Shown here piece after piece: positions 10,801 through 21,734 of a DNA stretch of 64,000 nucleotides. Source of the DNA: Zea mays (lineage: Eukaryota; Streptophyta; Magnoliopsida; Poales; Poaceae); NCBI RefSeq assembly GCF_902167145.1, contig NC_050098.1:114056207-114120206 (forward strand), in the 5' to 3' direction. Both the position numbers and the translations under genes were made by a program. Below the pieces are notes generated by a model. It saw nothing but the letters and a program-made list of their open reading frames with translations, was not told where the DNA came from and made no database searches. Position 1 is the first letter of the stretch; every line of letters begins with the position of its first letter.

Positions 10801-11555
10801 TGGAGTCGCCCTGGAAACAACCCTGGAGACTGCGGAAGACGCGCCGGGCGTCCCCACCTCTGCTGTGGCCGGCGAAGGCCTGCCCCCAAAGGTGGCCGAA
10901 GGCGCGCCTGACGCCCCCGCAGCTGCCGCGCTGAGCGCTGAAGATTCCGCGGCGAAGAGGAGGGAAGCAGCGGCGAAGGCGACAGCGGAGGCTCCCGCAG
11001 CGGCAGGGCCTTCGCAGGTGGCGTAGTGTGTGTTTAGGGTTGGGGACTTTTTGGATGTTGTACTGAACTTTGGTTGCTGCGCAGGTTCAAGAGTTTGGGC
11101 CTGCGCACGCAACCGCTACTACTGAGTTTTTGGCGGCTTCGACCGCGGAAGGTGGAAATGAATGTGGTGGGTCTGTATCTGAGTTTTTTGATTTTACTGA
11201 CTCTGGGAGCTCGGTTGAGTGGAGTGAGGAGTCGTCGGAGGAGGACTTGGATTACTTCGCGGCCTTGGACGTGGCTGCGGCGGAGGCTTCGCCACACGCT
11301 GCGGACGCGTCAGACGTGCCGGGTCCTAGCACCGGGCGCCGGCGACGAAGGGCGGTTGCAAAGCGTAGGGTTAGCGCGGAGGAAGGGGCTCGGCTTCGCG
11401 TGAGTAGGGTTGGTCGGCAGGAACTGTTGTCTTTGACGGCTGCCGCGAGCACAGGGGAAGGGGAACTGCGAAGTCTTTTTGCGGGTGAGGAGCTTAGGAT
11501 AATGTTATTTAATTATAGGGAGATGGGGATTATTCCTAAGGTGGAGCCGATGTAG
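7845..11555 (+). CDS. Antisense intron-containing gene of the Tat element (copy 1)
   Basis: Five exons by hand: 7845-9561, 9615-9820, 9894-10640, 10715-11017, 11085-11555, giving 1147 aa with no stop. Introns are 53, 73, 74 and 67 bp with GT..AG ends; the first is short for a plant and the fourth donor (GTGGCG) is weak. Near residues 78-150 is a domain with AGLRLPAHRFVGEVL and QIHQLTPNAMVALAKYVW. RLNRVF follows near residue 330, then an Ala/Lys-rich linker, a coiled coil in exon 3, and a C-terminal block with GCRH and W..YGRE. Exon 5 adds an acidic stretch and an RRRRRAVAKRR basic patch. The N-terminal domain corresponds to what databases call a putative gypsy-type transposon domain. Function unknown; a nuclear DNA- or chromatin-associated role is inference. 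Strongly GC-rich, unlike the copies in the other two Tat elements. Confidence 0.8.
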
Positions 11556-11729
11556 AGTGTGGTGCCCTCGCTTGTATATGTGTAAAGGGTTGTAAGATGA
11601 AGTTGTGTGCCCTCGCGTGCCTGTGCCTTCAAAGGCGCTGTGTACTTTGTGTGGCATGGTTGGCTATGCTGTGCTGGTGTGATTATAGTCGGTCTTAGCG
11701 CGGATGGTTTGATGCTGTCGCTTCTGCTT

Positions 11730-12420
11730 TTGCTGTACTGGTTTGACCGCGCCCTGAGGCGGCTTCTGCGCGGAGTCTTTGTGAGAGACATCAGAATTTC
11801 TCGCACTTGTTGTGCTAAGTCCGGCTGCACCCTTAGGCGACTTCTGCGCGGATGGTCTTCGCGATAGACGTCGGAATTTTTCGCGCTTGTTGTGCTGAGT
11901 CCGGCTGCACCCTTAGGCGACTTCTGCGCGGATAGTCTTCGCGATAGACGTCGGAATTTTTCGCACTTGTTGTGCTGAGTCCGGCTGCACCCTTAGGCGA
12001 CTTCTGCGCGGATAGTCTTCGCGATAGACGTCGGATTTTTTTTTCCGCACTTGTTGTGCTAAGTCCGGCTGCACCCTTAGGCGACTTCTGCGCGGATAGT
12101 CTTCGCGATAGACGTCGGAATTTTTCGCACTTGTTGTGCTAAGTCCGGCTGCACCCTTAGGCGACTTCTGCGCGGATAGTCTTCGCGATAGACGTCGGAA
12201 TTTTTCGCACTTGTTGTGCTAAGTCCGGCTGCACCCTTAGGCGACTTCTGCGCGCATAGTCTTCGCGATAGACGTCGGAATTTTTCGCACTTGTTGTGCT
12301 GAGTCCGGCTGCACCCTTAGGCGACTTCTGCGCGGATAGTCTTCGCGATAGACATCGGAATTTTTCGCACTTGTTGTGCTAAGTCCGGCTGCACCCTTAG
12401 GCGACTTCTGCGCGGATTTG
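11730..12420. repeat. Tandem array, 80-bp unit, about 8.5 copies
   Basis: The block GGCGACTTCTGCGCGGA recurs at 11836, 11916, 11996, 12080, 12160, 12240, 12320 and 12400, with a degenerate copy near 11758. Each unit carries TCGCACTTGTTGTGCTAAGT and GGCTGCACCCTTAGG. One unit is 84 bp because of a longer T run. The array sits between the antisense stop (11555) and the end of integrase (12650), where the two convergent genes meet. Confidence 0.95.
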
Positions 12421-12649
12421 TCGCACGCGAGGGTGGCTAGCGCTTAGCCTCGCGGTGACTTCGAATTGGTCGAATGCCGAAGACCGTTGTCGCGGTCTTT
12501 TTTCGACACTTGTTTTTGCGGGGGATTTTTCTCGCATATATTACATGGCTCCGCCTCGTTAAAAACCTCACCCCCCGGGAGGAAAAGAGTGCGGGCCGGT
12601 ACAAGATTGTTTGCGGCGAATTACAAGGGCGAAATCAGCCCTAAATGGG

Positions 12650-15600
12650 TCAAACAAAAAATTTGCGAAGGTTGTCGATGTTCCAGGAGTGCTCCAGGTC
12701 CTCGCCGTTTGGCGTTGTGAGCCTGTAAGCGCTGGGGGAAGCTTTCGACTTGACTATGAAGGGGCTCTCCCACTTGGGCTCCAACTTGCCCTTGGACTCC
12801 GTCCGAGCCGTCCGGATGAGTACGAGGTCCCCCTCGCTGAACTCCCTCGGGATGACTGTGTGGTCGCGCCATGCTTTGGTCTGGGCTTGATATTTGTTTA
12901 GGGCCTGTAGGGCGAAGACCCGGTCTCCGTCAATGAGATCTTTTGAAGTTGGCTCATCCACATCGGGGACGGCTGACGGAACTGTACGCGGGGACCCATG
13001 CTTTATTTCTTGCGGGGTCATTGCCTCCGATCCGTATAGAAGGCGGAAAGGAGTGAACCCGGTCGCCCTGCACTCAGTTGTGTTTAGCGCCCAGACTGCC
13101 TCCGGCAATAAATCGGTCCATCTGCCTTTTCTTTCATCGAGGAGCATCTTTTTGACAGCTGTGAATACTTTCCCATTGGCACGCTCCACGACCCCGTTGG
13201 ACTGCGGGTGATAGACTGAAGCGAAGGCAAGCTTGGTGCCGATGGAAAAACAAAAATCCTTGAAATCTTGGCTGTCGAACTGCTTGCCGTTGTCAACTGT
13301 TAGCTCGGACGGTACTCCGAAGCGGCAAACGATGTTCTGCCAGAAGAATTTTTGGGCAGTCTTTGATGTGATTGTGGAAACAGCCCTCGCTTCAATCCAT
13401 TTGGTGAAGTATTCAACGGCTACGAAGGCGAACCTAAGGTTCCCCTGAGCGGTGGGTAGGGGCCCGACGATGTCCAGGCCCCAGCGCTGGAGAGGCCATG
13501 TATGGGCAATCAGCTTTGTATATTGCGAGGGGTTGCCTGACCGAGGAGAGAACTTCTTGCAGGCTTCGCAGGACCTCGTGACCTGATTTGCGACGCAGAT
13601 CATTGCGGGCTAGTAAAACCCTTGTCGGATCACCTTGGCAGCCAGGGCCCTCGGCCCTGCGTGCGAGCCGCACGTGCCACTGTGGACTTCGCGTAGGATC
13701 TGCATGCCTTCGGTTTCGGTGACGCATTTGAGCATTGGCTGACTGACCCCTTTCTTGTATAATTGGCCCACAATCAGTGCGAAGTCCCTGCTTCGATGTC
13801 TGAGGCGCTTTGCCTCACTGACGTCAGCTGGATGATAGTACCCCTGTAGGAACAGGGTTATCGGCGCCCGCCAGTCTTTGGTCATGATTAGGTTGACTAT
13901 ACGGTGGCCCTCGCTATCATTAGTTATTTGGAGCCCTTCGGGGCTCCGGACGGCGGGCGTGCCGATGGTGTGAAAGAACACGTCGGAGGGCAAGGGCTCG
14001 CCCCTGGCGGCAGCCTTGGCCAATGCGTCGGCCTCCTCGTTCTTGGCCCTATCCACATGCTGCAGGGTGAATCCCTTGAACTGTCTCTCGAGACTTCGGA
14101 TAGCCGCGAGGTATTGCATGAGCGCGGGGTCCTTTGCTGCATAATCTTTCTCGATCTGGCCGGCAACAATCTTGGAGTCTGTCTTGATGATACATGTGGT
14201 GACTCCGAGGGCCCTTAGCTTGCGGAGGCCGAGGATAACCGCTTCATACTCTGCGATGTTGTTTGTGCATCTGTCGGACTCCAGAGCGAAGCTGAGGCGT
14301 GCTGCATATCTGTGTTTGACTCCGGTTGGTGAGGTGACAATTGCAGCGACGCCTGCCCCCGCATGGCACCATGCGCCGTCGCAATGGATGGTCCAGATCT
14401 TTTCTGTGGACGGGTCCGGCTGAGCTACTGGCCCAGTCCAGTCGACGATGAAGTCTGCCAGGACTTGCGACTTGATGGCTGTCCTGGGCTCGAAGCTGAT
14501 GTGGTAGCCGGAGAGTTCGGCTACCCACTTGGCAATCCTCACCGATGCCTCCGGGTTTCTGAATAGTTCGCCAAGCCCCCTGTCAGAGGTGACTCGGACC
14601 TTGAATGCTTCAAAGTAATGGCGCAATTTGCGCGAGGACATAACAACTGCGTAGGCGATCTTTTCCAGCTCTGTCATGTTGCATTTGGACGGTGTCAGGA
14701 CTTCGGAGACATAGTAAATAGGGCACTGCCTGACTGTGCCTTCAAAAGTCTGCTCCTGTACTAGTGCCGCGCTGACCGCGTGCGGCGAAGCCGCGACATA
14801 GAGCAATAGGGGGAGCGAGGAGTCGGGGCTTGCGAGGATGGCCAGCTCCGATAAGTACTGTTTTAATGACGCGAAGGCCGCTGCTTGCTCCGGCCCCCAG
14901 GCGAAGTCTTTCGCACCGCGAAGTGTTTTGAGGAAGGGAAGACTTCGCTCGGCGGACCTGGAGATGAATCTGTTGAGAGCGGCCAATCTGCCTGTCAGAC
15001 GCTGGACGTCCCTGACGGACTGCGGAGGCGACATGTCGACGATGGCCTGGATCTTGGTTGGGTTGGCCTCGATGCCGCGGTGTGACACCAGGTAACCCAA
15101 TATCTTGCCCTGGCGAACACCGAAGACGCACTTTTCCGGGTTCAGGCGGAGTCGTGCATCTCGCATGTTCGCGAATGTCTCGGCGAGGTCGGCGAGATGG
15201 TCCTCCTTATTCTTGCTGGCGACGACGATGTCGTCCACATATGTAAATATGTTTCTGCCGACCTGCCCTTCGAGTACTGTTTTGGTGAGTCTGGAGAAGG
15301 TGGACCCCGCATTCTTGAGTCCCTCCAGCATCCTGATGAAGCAATAAGTGCCGAAGGGTGTTATAAAGCTGGTGCTAGCCTTGTCTTCCTCCTTCATATA
15401 TATCTGGTGATAACCGGAGAAGCAGTCGAGGAGTGACATGACCTCGCATCCGGCCGCGCTATCGACTATTTTGTCGATCCGCGGCAACGGGAAATTGTCC
15501 TTCGAGCAGGCCTTATTGAGACTGGTGAAGTCTATGCACATTCGCCATTTCCCGCTTTTTTCTGTACCATTACGACATTGGAGAGCCACGTGGGGTAAGC

Positions 15601-18312
15601 TACTGGCTCGATGAATTTAGCTTCTAGGAGGCGGTGCACTTCCGCCTTGGCGGCCTCTGTCTTTTCGTCGGACATTTTGCGGAGCCTTTGCTTTTTTGGT
15701 CGCACCGAAGGGTCAATTCCCAAGTTGTGCTCAATTATGGATCGGCTGACTCCGACCAGATCTAGGGCGGACCAGGCGAAGACATCTTTATTTTTGGCCA
15801 GGCAGCAGAGAAGCCTCTCTTCTTCATGTGACGTAAGGTCTTCGCTGATAGTGACTGTCTGCTTGGGCGTGGCCTGATCAAGGGGAACAGTCCTGGTTCC
15901 ATCTTGGCTCTGCAACTGTGCCTTCTCGTGCTGCTTGTCGGCTGGGCTGGCGGGCGTGGGGACCTCGCGCTGGGTCGTGAGGCAGTGTACGTTCCTCTGA
16001 CCAGGCACGAAGTCCCGCTCTATGTTGCGCGCCGTCTGCTGGTTGCCGTAGATCGTGATAGCGCCTAGCGGACCTGGTATCTTCATACATAGGTACAGTC
16101 CGTGGATGGCAGCTTCGAACTTATTGATGGAGCCCCGGCCCATGATGGCGTTGTACGGATATACCATGTCGACAATGTCGAAGGTTACCTGCTCACTTCG
16201 GGCATTGGGTGCTACACCGAAGGAGAGGGGAAGCTCTATTTTGCCAACGGGAAAGGTGCCCTTGCCGTCGAAGCCATACAATGGATTGTCCGAAGGCTTG
16301 AGCAGACTGTGGCTTATACCCATGCGGTCGAAGGCGTGGAGGAAGATGATATCCGCCTGGCTGCCGTTGTCGACTAGGACTTTGTGTAAGTCCCAGCCTG
16401 CCACGCTGCAGTTGATGACCATAGCGTCGATGTGGGGGGCGCTGCGCAGGTCGACGTCTCGTGCATCGAAGGTTAGCGGTATATGGGACCACTTCGTCTG
16501 GACGACTGGGCCGGTGACCGCGACATGATTGATGCTGCGGTAGTGGTCCCGCTTCTGCCGCTTGGTGTCGAAGTCAGTGCTGGACCCCCCTGTTATCATG
16601 TGAATGACTCCGCGATATGGTTGATCGGCGAAGTCTTCCTGCTTTGGGGCATGGGGGATGTTTTGGTGTTGCTGGTGTGGTGGTGGGGGTGGAGGAGGTA
16701 CGATTTGTACTTCCTGATGGTGTTGGTAAGCGTGGTGCGGTGGATGCAGAGCGGGAGCATGGATATATGGTGGAGGGGGTGGTTGGTAATTATGCGCGAC
16801 AATTCTAGGATTGTCGACTGGCTGCGCCCGCGCCATTCTGTCTCTGGTGGCCTTCGTTTCGGGGCAGTCTTTGGTTTGGTGGGCGCTGTCTTCGCCGTGG
16901 AAAAGGCAGTAGAACCGGCGCGGCGGCTGCGCGCGCCCTCGGCCCCTGCCGCGAGTTCCGTTTCCGCGGCCCTGGGGGGGATATTCCCGGCGACGAGGGG
17001 GGTCAGCAGCAGGCTGCTGGTTGACGATGTTGTGCACTTGCTGTTGACTGCGGCCATCTCGACCGGAGTCTGGTTGCGGAGTCCTCGTCCACGTGCGGCT
17101 GGACTGCGGGGCATCTTTGGGCTTCCGCTGCGACTCAATCTTGCGCTGGTGGAGCTCTTCGGATTTGGCATATTTTTCAAAGAGCTGATATAGCTCCTGG
17201 AGGTTTTTGGGTGGATCTCTGATACAATGACTGTAGAGGACGCCGGCACGAAGGCCACTGATGGCGTAGTGGATAGCGATCTGATCATCGACGGAGGGCA
17301 ACTGTGACTTGAGTGTTAGGAATTTGCGGTAATACTCCCGCAGGGTCTCCTTTTCCAGCTGCTTGCAAAGCGAGAGCTCGGCCAGGGCGTCGATGTCTGG
17401 GCGGTACCCTTGGAAGTTGAGCAGGAACTTGTCTCTGAGACTTCTCCATGAATCAATGGACAGCGGAGGCAATCTGGTGAACCAGGTGAGTGTTGGGCCC
17501 TCTAGGGTGATGATGAAAGACTTCGCCATTGTGGCGTCGTCCCCTCCGGCGGATGCAACGGCGACTTGATAACTCATTATGTACTGCGCCGGATCGGTGC
17601 TGCCGTTGTACTTGGGATATGCCCCTGCTCGGAAGTTAGCTGGCCAAGGCGTCACTTGGAGGTGTGGCGCCAGGGGACTTCGCTCGTCGAGGTAGTTGAC
17701 CCCTTGGAATGGCGCGCCGTGCTGGAAGGCGTGGTCATGCTGGGGGAAACGCGGGTTCTCCGGCTGCGCCCGGTGTTGCAGGGGTGGGCCATGCTGCAGG
17801 CCGAGGTGGCCTTCGCGCGTGTCCTCCGGTTGCGCGCGCTGCTGGAGGGGTGGCTCTTGTTGTAGACCGAAGTGGCCTTCGCGCTGCATCAGCGCGATCT
17901 CGCGCTCGAGGTCTTGGGCCTTCTGCTCCTCGTCGCGTATCATCTGCCGCACCTTGGCTAGTGCGGACACACGTTGGCGCTTGGCTTCCAGTATCTCTTT
18001 CTACCTCTGGAGATTGCGGTTCTTGAGGCGCAGGGCGCGCAGCTGTAACTGTTCTTCTGTTGAGACGCCGAGGACCTCGCCGTCCTCGGTGAGATCCGCG
18101 CCCTCCACTGGGGCGAGGCCTGGGGGCGGCTGCGAATGTCCTTCGGGCCCGCAGGTGCGGAAGGTGTCGTCTTCGCCGGTGCGGGGAATGTTGTCTTCAG
18201 TGGGCTCTTGGTGGGTGGATTGGGTGAGGACGAGGGCCTTGCCCTTTCTCGCGGCCAGCAGTGCTGCCTTCGCAGCCTCGTCAGCCTTCGGGTTAGCTCT
18301 CTTGGGTGCCAT
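12650..18312 (-). pseudogene. Gag-Pro-RT-RNase H-Integrase polyprotein of the Tat element, three lesions
   Basis: Start ATG at 18310-18312 (MAPKRANPKADEAAK). Domains in order: gag with a variant zinc knuckle (CLFHGEDSAHQTKDC), protease (VLVDNGSQADIIF), RT (YVDD), degenerate retroviral RNase H, archaeal-type RNase H (DGAWCHAGAG), integrase (GLDIVGP, TVDNGKQF, QSNGVVER) and C-terminal domain. Lesions: TAG at 18001-18003 in gag (probably from CAG); loss of one A in an A6 run (near 15558-15565) just before KSGKWRMCIDF of RT, which shifts the frame; TAG at 13610-13612 before the integrase (relatives would have Trp in FYWP). Otherwise open across about 1887 codons. The near-identical LTRs suggest it moved as a defective copy or lost function very recently. 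Confidence 0.85.
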
Positions 18313-18339
18313 CGCGGGTGGTCTTGTCGTAGCACGAAC

Positions 18340-18350
18340 GGTGGGCGCCA
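18340..18350 (-). other. Primer binding site of the Tat element
   Basis: TGGCGCCCACC on minus, two bases inside the 5' LTR. It is identical to the PBS of the surrounding Zeon-like element, so both probably use the same tRNA primer. Confidence 0.8.
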
Positions 18351-18352
18351 AA

Positions 18353-18830
18353 TGTTGGAACTTGCTCTCAGCAGCAAGGAGGCCAACAAGGATGAACAGT
18401 GGTGACAACAGGGATACGTGCTCGGGGGCAAATAGCTCTGTTAATCACTAGCCTCTCACGGGCACTGTGTGGGGGTATTTATAGGTATCTGAGTGCCCAG
18501 CGCCTCGTGTTAAGGACGCATGTGCCCTCGGACACCTAGTTTATCCCCAGAATATTCCCATAAAGCAGGGTTACAAGCTGTACTTACAAGAATGCCTTTA
18601 CAAACTAGGCCCGTAACACAACGGCGGTCACGCGGGGCCCGGTACAATGGGCCAGATCACACGTGGGCCTCAGAGCAGGACGAGGCCGTGCCGCGGGGAG
18701 ACGTCACCGCAGGCCTTCGTCTGGTGCTGAATGAAGCGAAGGGTGTCCCTGCCCGTTTTGTCTTCGTCAAACCAGCGACTGCAGCGAAAGGCGACGAGCG
18801 AAGGGTGGCGTCTCTGCCTTCGCCCCAACA
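18353..18830 (-). repeat. Tat element 5' LTR
   Basis: 478 bp and almost identical to 6998-7475. The sense TATA box reads TATTTATA on plus at 18476-18483. Confidence 0.95.
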
Positions 18831-18835
18831 CAAGG

Positions 18836-19222
18836 GGTGCGACCCGTGCCTATAAATAGGCGAACAGTATCCCCGTACTGTTCACGCTGATTCGACATTG
18901 GCTTTTGCGTCACACTTGTACTTTCACCTTCTCACGATCTGAAGGTACATTTGTAATTTGATATCATTTCTATTCCGTCATCATAATAAAATAGAAATGA
19001 GTTGTCAATAATTCATAACCGTTCATGTTAGCTTATATGATTCATATGATCCCTTCTTCATTATTATATTTTATGCTGATGAAGGTACGTCCTTCATAAC
19101 CTTCGTCCGAAAATCATTATATCCTTAGGGAAATAATGCTTCGAAGGGCGAAGGATATTAACATTTAACATTTTATGTTGCCTTGTTCTTAATTCATAGC
19201 ATTTGAGAACAAGTCTCCAACA
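18836..19222 (+). repeat. Zeon-like 5' LTR, right piece
   Basis: Continues the LTR after the nested element; TATAAATA at 18851-18858; ends AGTCTCCAACA. Apart from three differences in the first bases after the junction (including the duplication copy), no difference from the 3' LTR was noticed. Confidence 0.9.
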
Positions 19223-19223
19223 T

Positions 19224-19234
19224 TGGCGCCCACC
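19224..19234 (+). other. Primer binding site of the Zeon-like element
   Basis: TGGCGCCCACC starts two bases after the LTR end (..CCAACA TTGGCGCC). Confidence 0.85.
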
Positions 19235-19295
19235 TCCGGTGAACTCACTTCCATTTTTTGAGTCTTGAACACTTTCAGCAAGCATCACCTTCGTC

Positions 19296-20813
19296 ATGCC
19301 GTCGAAAAAAGCTTCAGCGACAGGGGCCGGTACTTTACAGCCGCTGGATCCCAATCAGGATGTCCTTTCTCTTAGAGAGGCCCGAAGCCAGAAGAGGAAG
19401 GCTGTTAGTCCAACACCTCCGGAGGATGACCTGGATCAGGAGATCCAAAACCTGGAGATCCTTCAGCAACAGGTGCAACGCAAGAAGGAGAAGATGGCTC
19501 GTCTAGCTGATCTTCAGAGACAGATAGACGAAGCTTCCGAAGAGGTCCGTCATCTTGTTCAAGATGATCAAAGCCGAAGGCCTCCACGCAGAGAGCTTCA
19601 TCAGGAAGGCTTCCACAATGAGGACGACTGGTATGAAGATTTCCATCATAGAAACTTTGCTTTTGATGATGCTTCTCCTCTCTCAACAGAATTGCAGGCT
19701 ACACCATGGCCCCAGTCCTACAAGCCACCACAGCTCCCCATGTATGACGGTCATACAGACCCCAAGCAATTCCTGATGAGCTACGAAGCAACGATATCTT
19801 CGTATGGTGGCAATACGGCAGTCATGGCAAAATCTTTTGTCATGGCCGTCAGGAGCGTTGCTCAGACTTGGTACTCTTCTCTTCGGCCAGGGACAATCAT
19901 GTCTTGGCATAAATTGAAGGATATGCTGATAACTAGCTTTCAAGGGTTTCAGACGAAGCCAGTCACCGCCCAGGCTCTCTTCCAGTGTACCCAGGACCAT
20001 GAAGAGTACCTTCAGGCGTATGTCCGAAGGTTTCTGCGCCTGAGGGCACAGGCGCCGACAGTGCCCAATGAAATTGTCATTGAGGCCATGATTAAGGGGC
20101 TTCGGCCGGCACTATCCGCGCAGTACTTTGCCAGGAAGCCACCACAAACGTTGGAGAAGCTGCTCCAGAAGATGGACGAATACATTTGAGCTGACAATGA
20201 CTTCCGCCAAAGAAGGGAGGAAGCATTCAGGTTCTCTGAAATGACCAGGGGCTTCGGAGGAAGATTTCACCCGAGGCATGTCAGGTCAATCCATAACTCT
20301 GCTCAAACTGATGATTGAGGGAGCCAGCAGCAAAGGCCACAACACTCTTCACAAGCTTCGGCCCAACAGTAGAGTTCTTTTCGGCCGCCAACGCCAAGGG
20401 GCAGAGGCGCCAGGGGCTTCGGGGGAAGGTTTGGAGACCAGCCAAGAAAAATATATTGCCTATTCTGTGGTGAAGACAAAGGCCATACTACCAGGATGTG
20501 CCATGTTACCATCCAGAAGCAGAAGGAAATAGCGGAAGCAGCAGCGCAACAGAGTCAGCCGAAGCAGGTCATGCATACTGCTTCGTATCACTCACCTTAT
20601 ATTCCAGAATATGTAGGCAACCACCCTGCAGCTTCTGTTGCTTCGGCGAGTCAATCCCAAGCATCCTGGCAGCAACCTCCACCGCCACCGCCGATCCAGC
20701 GAGGACAACAGCCAGAAGGGAGTCAGCACAATCATCTTCAGAGGGATTTCAGAGAGGAATCCGAAGCTCGCACAGTCAACAACACTGTGCCAGAGTCGAA
20801 GCACATTTATTGA
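19296..20813 (+). pseudogene. Zeon-like gag, three in-frame stops
   Basis: One frame from ATG 19296 encodes a Tat-type gag: a charged N-terminal helix (QQQVQRKKEKMARLADLQRQ), the retrotransposon gag domain (residues about 140-290, TPWPQSYKPPQLPMYDGHTD onward) and a variant zinc knuckle (CLFCGEDKGHTTRMC). Stops interrupt it at 20187-20189 (TGA after DEYI), 20316-20318 (TGA) and 20370-20372 (TAG). The frame then stays open to 20813, with no frameshift. The homologous gag start in the nested Tat element (TPWPANFRAGAYPKYNGSTD) supports the call. There is no pol downstream: 20814-21734 has only non-coding sequence and repeats. Confidence 0.85.
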
Positions 20814-21080
20814 CAAATATCCTACCTCAACAGCAGTTCTTTTGCATTTTCTACATTCACTATTCCCCTTTTGTCAATAAGAAACAATTATGAAGAGTTT
20901 TAATGTCTTTTGTTGAATTTCAATTCCTTGTAATACTTTCGTCTTTTACCATAATAAAGATTTGTTTTTTCCATAGGCTTGAGTTGCCGAAGCATACGAA
21001 CTTATACTGCTTTGGAGGACCTTTGAATTATCAAAAATTTGATCTAACGGACACAGTACAAATTGTTCGAAACAGTAAAA

Positions 21081-21270
21081 AGTCGTTCCTAAGGGAGCGC
21101 AGTGTAAGTTTTCTAAACCTACAGCGAAAAATAAACGCTGATTCCGCTGAAAGTAAAAGGCGAAGAAGCTCCTAAGGGAGGCTTACAGCGAAAAATAAAC
21201 GCTGATTCCGCTGAAAGTAAAAGGCGAAGAAGCTCCTAAGGGAGGCTTACAGCGAAAAGTCAGCGCTGAT
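21081..21270. repeat. Tandem array, 64-bp unit, homologous to the array at 63698-64000
   Basis: ACAGCGAAAA starts units at 21121, 21185 and 21249; each has AAACGCTGATTCCGCTGAAA and GTAAAAGGCGAAGAAGCTCC then CTAAGGGAGG. The partial first unit (21081-21120) keeps AGTCGTTCCTAAGGG, a stretch present in the 81-bp units of the right-hand Tat element. It lies between gag and the antisense gene. Confidence 0.9.
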
Positions 21271-21734
21271 ATATAAAGTGTGTGTGCTTTATTACAGGGA
21301 TATGTATCTGCGGCATAAAAATCATTTTGCATAACATAACATCATCACATCATTTTTGCATAACATAAGCATCATACAGCATACTGCATCTGGAACAAGA
21401 AGGGGATACAATGTTAATCTTTGGAACATATTTTGGAAAAGAGAAAATCGTGCTAAGGCACAAGACGAATCGAAGTGAAGAGAAGCTTCGGAGGATAGTT
21501 CACGAAGCTTGAATGTTTTTATCAGAGAAGTAAACAAATTCTTGTGATATAGAAAAGATTTTCTTCACGAAGCATGAAAAGAAGGGAAGGTGTTTTTTCA
21601 CCGAAGGCTCAAAAAATGGTATGTACGCAAAGTTTCATGCATCGTAAAGAATTAATTATAAATAGATTATATGTTACATTCAAAGTTACAATATATTACA
21701 CATCTTATGTTCCAAATGTTTCTACAATAACGAT

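Larger units (their letters stand above)
6998..18830 (-). mobile_element. Tat-lineage Gypsy element with antisense gene, nested in the Zeon 5' LTR
   Basis: Two 478-bp LTRs differ at two bases by hand count. Flanks are CATGG (6993-6997) and CAAGG (18831-18835), a target duplication with one mismatch. The sense strand is minus: 5' LTR 18353-18830, PBS, gag-pro-RT-RNase H-integrase, then an 80-bp tandem array, an antisense gene on plus, PPT and 3' LTR. A second archaeal-type RNase H (DGAWCHAGAGVAA, then NNIAEYEAVI) before the integrase marks the Tat lineage. The polyprotein has three lesions while the antisense gene is open. Total 11.8 kb; family name not recognised. Confidence 0.9.

Noticed and set aside
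11730..12420. CRISPR-like array
   Set aside because: Units are contiguous tandem copies without unique spacers, in plant retrotransposon DNA.
16483..17193. Plus-strand open frame over the Tat gag
   Set aside because: Shadow of the Pro/Gln-rich gag region on the other strand; low complexity and no homology to the other elements.
20814..21734. Zeon pol displaced or frameshifted
   Set aside because: No RT, RNase H or integrase motif on either strand between gag and the antisense gene; pol is absent, as in Zeon-1.
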